From positions 1,736,001 through 1,800,000 of the forward strand of contig NW_025408673.1 of the NCBI RefSeq assembly GCF_020360975.1: a stretch of DNA of 64,000 nt. Reading direction: 5' to 3'. The position numbers and the translations under genes are program-made. This stretch comes from Hirsutella rhossiliensis. Taxonomy: Eukaryota; Ascomycota; Sordariomycetes; Hypocreales; Ophiocordycipitaceae. Below, piece by piece: positions 1 through 10,437 of this stretch (the first letter of the stretch is position 1; every line of letters starts with the position of its first letter). The notes beneath the pieces were generated by a model. That model ran no database searches. It was not told the DNA's origin and saw only the letters and a list, made by a program, of their open reading frames with translations.

Positions 1-1190
1 TATTATTATTATCGATTTTTATTTTATATATCTTCTTAGAATTATTTACCGTTCTTCTTAATCTAGTCTTAAGAGACTCCTTTAAGATAAAGGTATTTTA
101 GTTCTATAAATTTAACTTATTTCTATATTTTAAGATCCCTTTATTATATTATTATAAGGGTCTTCTTTAATAGCTTTAAGAACTATCTAGTACCGTTCTT
201 ATCGCTTAAGTATACTATATATTCGTTGTTATAGTATATAGTCTAACTAAGGAGTTTATACTTTAGTTCTTATTTATTAGTAGCGTTTAAGTATTTCTTA
301 CCTTTTAGGGCTAGTACTTAATAGGTTTTCTTCTCCTTATAAGGTTATCTATATTCCTTAAAGTAATATCTAAGTTTCTTATAGTTAAAATACTTTCCTT
401 TACCTTTCTATATTATACTTAAATCTATTAGTCTAGGATTTATTATATATACCTAGGCTATTTATATTTCGCGCTTTTTCTTATAGTTAGTACGTTAGCT
501 AAAGTTATTTCTATAAGAAGGATTCTAGTTTCCTCTTCCTTATTTCTTTTCTTAGTATTGCGTATACTATCTATCGTCGATTTATACTACTATAGCAATA
601 TAATTTAAGAGGCTATTAGGTCGATCTTCTTTATAGAGTTCGTCCTTAACTTCTTCCTTAAGTCCGTTATAGAATCGTAATATAAGGGGTTCGTCGTTTT
701 ATTTAAGTTTTAAGGTAACTTAACGGAATTTAGTAGTATAGTCTAATACTAAGGTCCTTTATTAAAGTTCTTAAAGTTTTTATTTAGCTTCTCGTTCTTC
801 GTTAGTTATTTTAAATGCCTTAGTAATAGCTTCTTTAAATCCTTAGAAACTAGTAAAGACTTTATCTATTTCGCTATTTTATTATACTAGTTAGTTATCG
901 AGATAGTCCCTTATAATAGGTCTAAACTAAGCGAGTACTATTCTAGATAAATAATTTCCTATATAAAGTACCTTTTCGATTAAGTTCGAAAGTTTTATTA
1001 GGTAAAACTAGTAATAGGCCTTAAGTTAGGTAAGAAAGTCTTAAAGAGTACTATAAGTACTATTAAATAGTCCTAGCTATTTTAGTTTAACTACTTCTTT
1101 AAGGTCCCTAACTTATCTATTACCTCCTTCGTTCCTAAGTAACTATACCTCTTATCGAAGGGTAATAATCTCGCGTATTATATCCTAAGG
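1..1190 (-). pseudogene. Gypsy-type gag relic (element 'Gypsy W'), RIP-inactivated
   Basis: Read on the minus strand through stops, about 540-1170 gives a typical Ty3/Gypsy capsid (retrotransposon gag) sequence. A stretch resembling 'DYTTKFR' lies near 735-755, followed by 'LRFYNGLKEEVKDELYKEDRP' (663-620 region) and an Arg/Lys-rich tail. The gag amino end is near 1170 and the coding direction runs off the left edge, so protease and pol would lie outside the window. Stops are TAA/TAG where Gln or Trp are expected, as RIP would give. The element is unlike the gag of Gypsy B or Gypsy G in this window. Family assignment is by motif reading only. Confidence 0.7.
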
Positions 1191-1640
1191 TAATATAATA
1201 GCTCTAGAGTTAGTTAATCTAGCTTACTATATAGGTATATTAATAGTTACGATATTACTTAAAGTAACGCGGTATTATATTAAATAACAGCTTTTAATAT
1301 ATAACGACCGGTATTATTCTTAAGGGATAAACCTATCGAGGGGTTTATATTAGTAAATATAATAAGGCGTGGTCTAAGTAATAATAAGTATATTACGTTA
1401 GTAATAAGTCGGAGGTTATAGACTATAGACTATAACTAAGTAATTAAAATTAAAGATAGAATTATAATAAAGATCTATAATATATTAAAAGCTAGAGAGC
1501 TATCTATCTAAAGGAGTAAAAGTAAGTAGCTATATATACCTATAGAGACTATCCTTAGATTACGGTCCTAGCTATAATCCCCTTTATAGCTTACTATAGC
1601 TTACTTATAAGCTATACTCCTAAGTAGTAATCTATCTATA
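1190..1640. other. Unassigned AT-rich stretch, possibly LTR/leader of Gypsy W
   Basis: This lies just upstream (in minus-strand sense) of the Gypsy W gag, where a leader and 5' LTR would be expected. No partner LTR is available in the window to define ends. I see no coding signal, direct repeat pair or clear primer-binding site here. Confidence 0.3.
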
Positions 1641-2560
1641 TAAAGCTTACTTAGCTTACGTACGCTTTAGGTAAGCTAAGCCTAAGTAACTTCTCGTCCT
1701 AACTATTATTCCGAGCCGCCTTATTATATAAACGTAGCCGGTTCTCCTATAGCCCGCTAACCGTAGTCGTAATACTTATACTCTTTTATAGCGGCGGCCT
1801 TAAATATCTTTAGATAGGTAGGGAGGCAGTTTATACTAGTAATAGTTTTAACGATCTTAAGTATCTTAGCGTCTATAAAAGCTACCTATCTAGATAGGAG
1901 CTTATTAATAACGTTAGCTAAGATAGTAGCGATCTACGTAGTTCTAAGAGCGCTAGTTATTTTCTTAGTTTTATTAAGGAAGATAGCTCTATCTAGGTCG
2001 CGTAGTAATAAGGGAAGAAGCTTATCCTTATTAAATAATAAGGTAAACTACCTATAAGCGTTTTAAGGGGTACTAAGGGTTTTCCCTATAATACCTAAAA
2101 CTAAGGGTAGTAAGTTACTAAACGAATTACTAAAGCTTAATAGTAATAAGGTATAGTCGTTAAAGTAAACGTATAATAAAGTACTAGGAATAGGGCGATA
2201 GGAATCGCCGACCTACTATAGTTAGATAGTTAACGTTATATTTCTATTAGTTTAGGTAGTTATAGGAGTTATAATAGTAATATAATAAGCGGCGATACTA
2301 TAAGGTATAAAGAGGTATAGCTAGTTACGTTTATATAGATTATAGGCTTTAGCTAAGGGAAGAGATAAAGGGGTATAGTATATACTATTTTCTACTAAGC
2401 TTATATTAAGATTATACCCTTCTTTAATAAGGAGGTCGCGGTAGTTAATATATATACTATAATTATCTTATTTCTACTTAATAAATATAGCTATATTAAA
2501 CTTAAGGTTATAAAAGAGCTCCGCTTTATTCTTATATAATTAAACTACTTAGCGGAATCC
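1640..2560 (-). pseudogene. Unidentified coding relic downstream of Gypsy B pol
   Basis: On the minus strand, reading from about 2300 to 1690 in one frame gives a balanced, helix-rich protein-like stretch, with segments such as 'LLLRDLDRAIFLNKTKK' and 'IDAKILKIVKTITSIN'. Only a few RIP-type stops interrupt it. I do not recognise the family. It lies on the same strand as Gypsy B pol and beyond its 3' end. It could be an extra ORF of that element, part of another degraded element, or a captured gene. The upstream part (2300-2560) is less convincing. No start or splice site can be fixed. Confidence 0.4.
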
Positions 2561-2989
2561 CTTAAAGCTTAGGCGCGGTAGTCGGCGGTAGATTTAGTTA
2601 GAGAAATACTAGCGAAATACTAGGTCCTTACTATAATACTTATAGCCTTAGATAGTAGGAACCTTAAATATAAGTATAAGAAGGGCGCGGTTTAGTATAA
2701 AAAAGGGAGCGTAAAAGGATAGGGAAATTAGGTTCTTAAAATAAAAATAAATATAGGTGCTAAAATATAGAATTAGGTTACTATTCGCCGCGGGCGGCCT
2801 ATTAATACTTATTAGCTAGTTAACCTATCCCTAGACTTCTAAAAGAAGGAATAATAATAGCGCGTACTATATATTATTATTTCTCCCTTAGCTATAGCGG
2901 CTCGTACTATTATATAGCGCGCGCGTAGAGCTTCTAAGTATAAGTAATATAACCTTATAATACTCCTTACTATATAGTAAATTCTTTAA

Positions 2990-3180
2990 TAAGGTCTTTA
3001 GCGATAATATCCTTAGTAGCTACCTAAGAATTATAGCTACTTAGCTAGCCTTTTTAGCTAATAAGGTATTTTATATAAGCGGTCCCTTAGCTATATCTAT
3101 AAGTTCTAGAGTTAAGGATTCTTTTAACTTCTTAGTAGTTAGTATTAAGTTCTAAGCTAGGTCGGGCGTTTAATCGTTTA
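2990..3180 (-). pseudogene. Gypsy B chromodomain-like C-terminus
   Basis: The minus-strand reading gives a pattern like 'EV..IL.SR' followed by 'YIKYLI' and a later Trp/stop position. This corresponds to the E-V-x-x-I-L ... Y-L-V-K-W core of chromodomains found after the integrase of fungal chromoviruses. Several aromatic positions are RIP-altered. A chromodomain would direct integration by binding marked histones. The assignment rests on a short motif and the position after integrase. Confidence 0.5.
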
Positions 3181-3399
3181 GCTAGCTATAGCTATATAAT
3201 AGAAATAATATTATAGATATTTAAGGATCTAGCTAGGTTAAGGCGGTAAGCTAGATAGCCGATCCGCTTAAGGACTTTAAACGGTCTTATATAGCGTTCC
3301 TTTAACTTTACTACCTATCTATTAGCTACGCCGTATCCTTTCCCTAGCTAAAGCTATACTTAGTCTCTAAGCTTAAACTCTAGTACTTAGTACTTTACG

Positions 3400-4330
3400 T
3401 TTTACTGCTTTTTTATTCCTACCTAAGCTAGAGCGATTAAGATCCTAGCTTAATCTTAGAGTATCTCCCTATCTATCTATAAAGGGCCTTCTTTAAGGTA
3501 TCGCCTACTATTATCTATCTATATCTTAGTTAGTAGCTTACTTAAAGAGGTACCGATTACTAAGGAGTAAGAGTTATTAAGGGTAAATTAAAGTAGTAAT
3601 AACGCGTCGACCTATTAATAGGATAGGAAGTTAGTCGTTAAGAACTAAAGCGTGGTTTTAACTACCTAGTTATATTATTTTAATAAGCTATCGGTCTAGG
3701 GATACTAAGCTATAAATACTAGTAACTTAGACCTATATACTATCTATAGTCCTTTTTAGAATACCGAAAGGAACTTAGGGTCTTAGTTAAAGATAATCTA
3801 AGTAGGAATCCCTTAGTTATAGTATATTAACTTAGTAAATAGTACCTTAGCTTAGTCTTCTATAGTAAACTAGTTAGCCTAAGATAAGGAGCCCTATTTT
3901 CGAGAACTTATTAGTTATTATTAGTAGTATATTATAGTAAACCTTAATAGGTAGTATTTATAGAGTTTAGTCTATAAGGACGTCTAAAAGTCTTATAATA
4001 AAATCTATAGTAATTATATAAAAAGGTAAGGCTAGGGATATAATTAAAACTAACTTATTAAGGGCCTTTAACCGGTTAGTTTAGTTCTTATAATAAGCGT
4101 TATACTTATTAATAAAGCTATCGATAAGTTTCTTAAAGCTAGTAATAGTAAATATAAAGGATAACTCCTCTTATATCCTTTACCGTCTAAGGTAAAATTT
4201 ATATATATAGTTATTAGCGATAATTTCTTTAGCGTAAATAGTAAGGATATAAAGCTAATAACGACCTTTAGACTTAACTAAGTAAAGTAACCTATTCCGC
4301 TAAATAAATAAGAGACCGACCTAGAACTTA
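3400..4330 (-). pseudogene. Gypsy B integrase relic
   Basis: The minus strand near 4100-3950 reads 'LALPF.IITIDFI', the start of the Ty3/Gypsy integrase catalytic core with its first Asp, followed by spacing typical of the D,D(35)E domain. The preceding zinc-binding and RNase H linker lies about 4330-4200 ('AKEIIANNY'). Numerous in-frame TAA/TAG codons exclude function. The order RNase H, integrase, chromodomain is consistent with the flanking relics. Confidence 0.65.
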
Positions 4331-5149
4331 TTATTTCTAAGCTACTTTAGTATACCGGCCTACTTAGGTTCTTCTACGTATACTCCTTAAATCTTTTAGC
4401 GTAGGTTAAGTTAGATAAAGGATTCTATAACTATATATATATATTTAACTAGCGCTTTATCTTCCTAGACGCGGTCTAATTCCCTAGGTTTATATTTCCT
4501 AGGTATTATAAATAGTAGTCGAGATAATATATTAATAAGGATATTTATAGTTCTAGGAATATAGTAGACCTTTAAGGGAAACTAGCTTAGGTACTATAAA
4601 GTAAGTATAAGCCGATTATTAGTCTTTATACTAATAGTAAATAGCGATATTTACTTTAAGATTATACTTATAGTAGCGTAGTTAGTTAGTATAACGACCT
4701 TTAGTAGTAAGGTAAAGATAATATATAACTAGAGCTTTTAATATACCTAGGAAAGATAAGCGACTTTAAGTTTAGTAAGCTAGTATCTAGGTTCTTTACC
4801 GGTTAAGCGTTTACTAAGGTAAAGGATTAGCTAGATACTTATTTAGGGTAGGGTCCTTCTTAGGTTCTAGTTTACCTTTAATATAAAGTAGAAGGCTACT
4901 ACTATAAAGCCTAGCTCGCGGCTAGCATCGATTTATAGGAATAATAGCTATCGTAGGTTAAAATAATATAGCTACGTTAGTTTTATAAGAGCGTTTATAA
5001 TATCTTAAAAGGCCTATTCCTCTACTAAGGAAGGTTAGTATATTACCTTAGAGGTATATTTATTCCTTACCGATCCTTTAAGTAGCGCTTAACTATCTTA
5101 TACTTCCTTAAGTATCTTTATTTTTTAAACCTAGAGCGCCTCTACCTTT

Positions 5150-5960
5150 TAAGAGAAGTAAGCTACTAAGTACTATAGCTAGTTAACTAAGCTAAGCTAC
5201 TTTTCTAGTACTTATAAGGTATTTAGAAACTCTATATCTTATAATACTTATACTTATTCTTTAGTATTTATTAGGCCGATACTATTAACTTAAAATCTTA
5301 ATAGTTCTATAAATAAGTAGCCTAAGAATAATTTCGATCGAGCTAAGGCTAGGTTATAGTTCTATAAAGAGTTAAAAGATAGCTTAGAGGTAATAAATAT
5401 AGTTATCTTTTATATCTAAGTATATTATAATATTATTAATATACTTAAAAGAATATTCTATATATTCCTAGAGGATTTAGTTTATAAATCTTTATATATA
5501 TATAGGTAAGTTCTTATATCTTATTAAGGCTACCGTTAGTCGTTCTAAGCCTCTATAGCTAATTACTATAAACCTTTCTTAATACTCCTTATAAATAAGG
5601 AACTAATAAAAGAAAGACTAAGCGTTTATAGCAGAAATAAAGCGTTTCCCCTATAGCTTCTAGATTATATCTCCTTAAAGTAGTATTAAGTAAGCGTTTA
5701 AGATAGCTATACTATTAAGAGCGTATAGGTCTATTACTATTTAGCCCTTTTCGTTACTATATATAGTTCTCTAGACTATAAATATAAGGTAAGCGAACGG
5801 GGTTACCTTTATAGCCTATTTTATATACCCCTTTTAGTATAGGTCCTTATAAGTATAGTCGATTAATACCTTATCCTTCTAGCTAAGTAGGTAAGCCCTA
5901 AACGCTAGTTTATATAAGTACTAATTTTCTATTAACGGAATATATATATAGTAGTCTAGG
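5150..5960 (-). pseudogene. Gypsy B reverse transcriptase relic
   Basis: The minus strand gives the RT core in order. First is a 'PFAYLIFIVQ' type segment (A-T-P-F-S-Y-P-V-F family), then 'IVIDLYALN' (V-V-D-I-R-G-L-N), then 'NASSFFYQLLIYKEYREKFTV' (D-A-A-S-F-F-Y-Q), then the catalytic box region 'YINNIIIYSD' near 5430-5400. The Asp pair is changed to Asn-Asn, as expected when RIP converts TpG before GAY codons. RNase H follows at lower coordinates (about 5000-4400). The D-A-x-S-F-F-x-Q signature marks a distinct fungal Gypsy clade. Confidence 0.75.
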
Positions 5961-6999
5961 TAGACCTTAATAGTACCTTAGTCTTTTTATAGGGTTAGGA
6001 AGGAGGCGACTATATATTAGATCTTTTCTATAAACGTAGGGTCTTAATTATAGATTTTAACGTCCTTTAAAGTAGTTATTTCTAGGAGGCTATAGTCTTA
6101 TAAAATCCTAATCTTATAGTTCGGAGTCTATTTATACGTTTATAAAAGGAGTTCCCTTTTAGTAGACTTAAGGCTCTTTTCTTCTAAGGTTTCTATTAAT
6201 AGGTTAGTAACTTAGTATAAGTCGCTATATTTTATAGTTTTTTATACGGCCGGCTCTTTAGTTGGAGTTACCTTAGCTAGGGTTTCCTTAAATAGGTCGA
6301 TTTATAAAAACTATATTTTATTACTAAGGTCTACTAGTATTCCTAAGTACTATCTTTTCTTAAATCTAATATAGCGAGCGGTAGTATTAACCGCTATAAC
6401 TAGAGTTATACCTTAGATTAAGTTATAGGCTAATAATAAGTCTCTTAGAAAGAATACTAAGTTACGATCCTTTAATACGTCCTTAATCTACGCTAGTAAG
6501 CGTTCTATCCTATATATAAGGACGTCGACGTTAGCTTAGTATATAACCTAATAACGGATTACGTAGCCCTATTAAGTTAAGTAAGCTATAACTATTAAGT
6601 TACTATATAAGCCGATAAATATTATTCCCTTTAAATTTAAGATATCGACTTTATTTAGTACTAAGAAATCTTATCTAAGTAATAATCCTATAAATAAGGT
6701 CTAGACTACCTAAGCATTAATAGTAAATTATCTAACCTTAAATCCTATTCCTTATTTCCTTAGGATATTTATTATTAAGGTCGCCTAACCCTTAGTTTAG
6801 CTTTTCCTTATACTAAATAGTAGGACCTACTACGTTATATTAAGGGTTATATCGTTAAAGTAGTTAAGCTAGTCTTTCTTAATTATAAAGCGGGCTATAA
6901 TATAGTCTATATATACGTTTAATAGCTAGTCTAGGCCTTTAGTTCTAAAGATAGATATCTAAGCGTATATAAACTAAGATAGCTTTAATAGATCTAATA

Positions 7000-8880
7000 T
7001 TTCGGTTTATAGCGCTACTTTTATAGTTAGCTAGTTCCTTAGTATTCTAGGTAAACGGCTCGGTCCTATAGGTTCTACTTTTATTATATTAGGAATAAAT
7101 AGGATCTTATCTTTTATTTCTTTAGTTTCTTCTCCTACGTTAGCGGTAGTATTACTATCTTCTAGCCCTTTATCCTAGGTAAATAGGATCTAGTTTTATA
7201 TTTCCTAGGAAAGATAGATCCCGCCTTAGTTATTAGTTAGTGCTACTTAAAGCTAATAAGCGAGGTTAATAACGATTAGGTTTTCCTAAGAGCCCTCCTT
7301 TAGTTTTAAATTATAAGGCCGTAGTCCGGTTTAAGGACTAGTTAACTAGTTTAGTACTAGGCCTATATCTACTTAGTATAGATTATTCTATCCTAATATA
7401 GTTATTATATTTCCTTTCTATTAGAATTATCCTTATTCCTAGGGTTTCTAGCTAGTTAGTTTAGCTATAAATAAGGTAAAGTTTACTATAGTTTTATTCT
7501 TAGTTTCGCGTAACCTACCTTATATATATCCTTTTACTATATTACTTATCTTCCCCTATAACCTAACTATTAGCTTAGTTTCTAACTATAGGATAAGTTA
7601 CTTATAGTTATTAATCTAGGTATTAAATAATTCTAAACTAATAGGTTAGCGGAATAATTCTTATAGTAATACGTTTAGTTATTAATAAACTAGTATAGTA
7701 AGGTACTCCTTTAAGTATAGTACTACTTTTACTTTTTAGCGGAGCTTTAATATCTATTTATAGAAGTTAGCTCTGTTTATAATATCTAAGGTAGTAAATT
7801 ATTCTATTTATAACGATCTTAAAGCTACTTTTAGCTAGATAGTAAAGCGTTTTTATAGTTTAGTATACTAGGCGGTATATCCTTAGTCTAAGGTATAAAG
7901 TATAGCTTAGTCGGATTCGCTAAGATTACTAGAATACTATTTAATAGCGGTTCCGCGGAGTAAGCTAGGGATTAGTATTACTAGTTTATTAGCGTATTTT
8001 AGTCTATAGATAGCTACCCGTTTTAAGGAATCGATAAATTAATCGACGCTTCTATATATAATCGTTTTCTTAGTTTCTTTAAGGACGTTAAACGTTATAT
8101 TAAAGGGGCTAGCGGGGTTAAACTTCCTTATATCTTTTAGTTTAATATATACTAAGGGTGCTTAAGGAGGGTTTATAGTAGTATTATCCTTAGTTTCTCT
8201 TATTATAGCTTTTATTAGTAGTCTTATAAGAGCTTCTTTTATAATTAGACTTACTAGCTAGTTTACTAGGGTTATTATCGCGAACGTGCCGCTAAGGGTA
8301 GTATTATTTAGAGGTTCTTCCTTATTTTATTTATAATAGTTTAGCGAACTTCTTAGTAAAATTCTAGGGCTTTATCCTTTTAATAGAGGTAGTTAGGGCA
8401 GGGCGGGGGAAGCTATACTATACTAATTTCTATATAGCTCTATTACTTATAGCTAATATTACCTTATCGCTAGAACGTATTCTAGGTTATTAATTCGTTC
8501 TTATAGGCTTTAACGATTAGCTAGGTAGGCTAATAAGTTATATTATAGAAGTTCTACTCTTAATTCCTCTAAGCGTCGTTCTTACTACTAAGGTAGGCGA
8601 CCTAGCTATCTTTTATTTCTATAGGCACTTAATAGGAAATATCCTAAAAATAGGTATCTTTCTAACCGCTAATAAAAGCTCTATAATACTTAAGCTTTAA
8701 TACGTCGAAGTTCTACCTCTATCTAGAGTTCCCTAAGTATTTCTTTTATAAAAAGAGATTAAGAAGCTAGTATTCGTTAGTATATAAGTAAGAGCTTTCT
8801 TTTTAAGAAGATATCGGGGTTTATAGGTTAAGGTTAACTTATCCCTTTCCCTATTCTTTATCTTTTATTCTGCTAAATAT
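7000..8880 (-). pseudogene. Gypsy B gag relic
   Basis: The minus strand at 8060-7560 reads as a retrotransposon gag capsid: 'FIDSLKRVAIYRPKYANKL', then 'SLLRGTAIKQYSSNL', then a long helical stretch ending near 7560. The sequence to about 8880 is probably the gag amino part, and 6000-7000 the nucleocapsid/protease part, although I could not fix a zinc knuckle. Stops are of the RIP type. Confidence 0.6.
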
Positions 8881-8899
8881 AGACTTTAAGAGAATAAAT

Positions 8900-9290
8900 A
8901 GTTAAGGGAATTAGAATTACTACTATTTATTATATACTAGTCCCTTAATATAGGGCTAGTACGTTAACCTTACCGTTTACTTAGATCTAGTATAGGTCTA
9001 ATAGGTAATTAAACGGACTAGCTACTATATATAATTAAACGTATTATATAGACTAGCTACTATATATTATTACGCGCGTTAAATATAGACTAGCTACTAG
9101 TCTTATAAATTAAAGTAAGAGTAATAATAACTATCTATATTCTTCTCTACTTACCTAAGATCTAATAGGTTCTCTATCCTCTATATATACTATAGCGAGC
9201 GTAAGACCTTACTTAGGGCTTTAACTAAGTAATATCTTAACCTTATAATTATACGATAGTAGTATAGTATATTAATAGTATCTCCTAGTA
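8900..9290 (-). repeat. Probable 5' LTR/leader of Gypsy B with internal tandem repeats
   Basis: This non-coding stretch lies directly upstream of gag in minus-strand sense. It contains three copies of a unit around 'gactagctac' starting at 9016, 9051 and 9088 (35-37 bp period), as seen in LTR U3 or leader repeats. No second LTR copy is visible, so the ends are approximate. Confidence 0.35.
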
Positions 9291-9635
9291 TTTTCCTTAA
9301 GTAGGTATAAGTATTTCTTTATAATTTCCCCGCTATATTCTTATAGTAACTTCTTAAGGAAATATCGGTATAGTCCTTAAAGAACTATTATTACTTAGGA
9401 AATTATAGTATATTCCCTATATAATATATCCCTAGGGGAAATCTCTATAAAATATCTATATAATCTACTTAGTTATCGTTTCTAGGATTTCTAGGTAATT
9501 TCCTAGAGTTTACTTAGTAGCTTCTAGGTTCCTTCTTCCGCGGGGAGCCTTAGGGAGTTAAGGGTAACTTCCTTAAAGGAAGTAGATATCGTTCTAGGTA
9601 CCTAGATTATCGACTATAGGGTGTCCTATAATAAA
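9290..9635. other. Intergenic AT-rich stretch, nothing recognised
   Basis: This lies between the Gypsy B leader and the truncated LINE. No coding pattern, repeat partner or terminal repeat was seen. It may be ancestral sequence into which the LINE inserted. Confidence 0.3.
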
Positions 9636-9749
9636 AGGTAAGGACTAACTAATAGAAACCTTTAAAGGAAAGGCCTAAATATTAGCCGCTAAGTTCTTTT
9701 TATTAAAAGCTAGTATAACTTAAGGGATACCTTAGCCTATAGCTAAGGT

Positions 9750-9847
9750 TATCTCGAAGACTATTACGCTATATAGGTAAAAGTAGAACGCGCGCTCCGA
9801 TAGGTGCGCTATAAATAATATATATTTAGTAACCGCGTCTTCCGATA
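9750..9847 (-). repeat. TRIM LTR-A, copy 1 (3' LTR in element sense)
   Basis: A 98-bp direct repeat of 10340-10437. It is followed on the plus strand by tacccccttaggg (polypurine tract on the minus strand, 9848-9860). Confidence 0.85.
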
Positions 9848-9964
9848 TACCCCCTTAGGGATCGCGGCTCCGCTAAGAGCCCTAGTCCGTAGCCTAAGAC
9901 GCGGGAGTCGAATACTAAGCGCCGCGCTAATAACCTAAGGAAATCTAAGAGAGGTAGTTACCTA

Positions 9965-9981
9965 CGGGGGATTAAACCCCG
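9965..9981 (-). other. tRNA T-arm-like hairpin inside the TRIM
   Basis: On the minus strand, cgggg-tttaatc-ccccg has a perfect 5-bp stem and a 7-nt loop that fits the TTCAATC T-loop with one RIP change. A second B-box-like stretch (ggtttaagtccc, minus, about 10228-10239) and a third (tattcgactccc, about 9903-9914) occur nearby. No complete cloverleaf could be folded by eye. The element may contain tRNA-derived or tRNA-like sequence. Confidence 0.4.
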
Positions 9982-10042
9982 CACCGCGCGTAGTTACTAG
10001 AAGTTATAGGGGTAGTATACTATCCCCTCCCGGGCTTATAAC

Positions 10043-10115
10043 TATTACGAAAAAGATATAGCCGCCTATTAGATATAAGCGATAGCGTTAATTAACGTAT
10101 ATAGTATACGCGATA
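10043..10115 (-). repeat. Internal LTR-B of the TRIM (different family)
   Basis: A 73-bp unit bounded like an LTR. On the plus strand cccgggcttataac precedes it (10029-10042) and tacccccttaggg follows it (10116-10128). It begins tatta and ends cgata, but its body is unlike LTR-A. No second copy is in the window. Confidence 0.65.
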
Positions 10116-10325
10116 TACCCCCTTAGGGATATCGGGTTAATTCGTCCCGGGATACCTAGATATCCTAGACTATAGCGGGAATTTTTATATAAGCAGGCCC
10201 TATACTAAAACCGCGCTTAATTGCGCTAGCGGGACTTAAACCACGGGCCTTCGGGTAATACGCGCTAGGCTAGCTAGAAGTACGTGCGTAGTCACCGCGA
10301 AGTTCCTAGAGGGGTAACCCCTTAG

Positions 10326-10339
10326 CCCGGGCTTATAAC
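10326..10339 (-). other. Primer-binding site of the TRIM (half initiator-tRNA type)
   Basis: On the minus strand gttataagcccggg directly follows the LTR. Allowing one RIP change (CA to TA), it is complementary to the anticodon arm of eukaryotic initiator tRNA-Met (gggcucauaac), as in Drosophila copia priming. The same motif is at 10029-10042, 39554-39566 and 54467-54480. Confidence 0.75.
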
Positions 10340-10437
10340 TATCGCGAAGACTATTACGCTATATAGGCAAAAGTAGAATACGCGCTCCGATAGGTACGCT
10401 ATAAATAATATATATCTAGCAACCGCGTCTTCCGATA
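10340..10437 (-). repeat. TRIM LTR-A, copy 2 (5' LTR in element sense)
   Basis: A 98-bp partner of 9750-9847. It retains CpA dinucleotides (ggcaaaag, agcaaccg) that are TpA in copy 1, so the two LTRs were hit unequally by RIP. The primer-binding site abuts at 10326-10339. Confidence 0.85.

Larger units (their letters stand above)
2950..9290 (-). mobile_element. Chromodomain Gypsy LTR retrotransposon ('Gypsy B'), RIP-degraded
   Basis: The minus strand carries, from right to left, gag (about 8880-7000), a protease zone (about 6900-6000), reverse transcriptase (about 5960-5150), RNase H, integrase (about 4330-3400) and a chromodomain-like end (about 3180-2990). This order is that of a Ty3/Gypsy chromovirus. 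All domains are broken by TAA/TAG. A probable 5' LTR/leader is at about 8900-9290, but I found no matching 3' LTR to its left, so that end is lost, too diverged, or beyond another junction. The flanks are the unidentified relic (left) and the truncated LINE (right). Confidence 0.75.
9750..10437 (-). mobile_element. TRIM-like LTR element with a third, different LTR inside
   Basis: This 688-bp non-coding element has two 98-bp terminal direct repeats (9750-9847 and 10340-10437) that differ mainly by RIP transitions. Both start ta and end ata on the plus strand (TG...CA changed by RIP). It is flanked by the 5-bp duplication aaggt (9745-9749 and 10438-10442). The uninterrupted site is visible in the other LINE at about 27516. 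On the minus strand each LTR is followed by gttataagcccggg and preceded by ccctaagggggta, the same priming and polypurine signals as the Copia elements in this window. A third LTR-like unit of 73 bp (10043-10115) with the same flanking signals but a different body sits in the middle. It has no coding capacity and was probably mobilised in trans. Confidence 0.85.

Noticed and set aside
8990..9100. CRISPR-like array from three spaced repeats
   Set aside because: Only three imperfect units with AT-rich, similar spacers, in a eukaryotic retroelement leader. No cas genes.
8900..9290. A matching 3' LTR for Gypsy B between 1200 and 2950
   Set aside because: I compared the region for shared words with the right-hand LTR-like sequence and found none convincing.
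10200..10295. A complete tRNA gene on the minus strand
   Set aside because: B-box-like and A-box-like stretches exist, but the T-stem there does not pair and no acceptor stem was found. Kept only as tRNA-like sequence.
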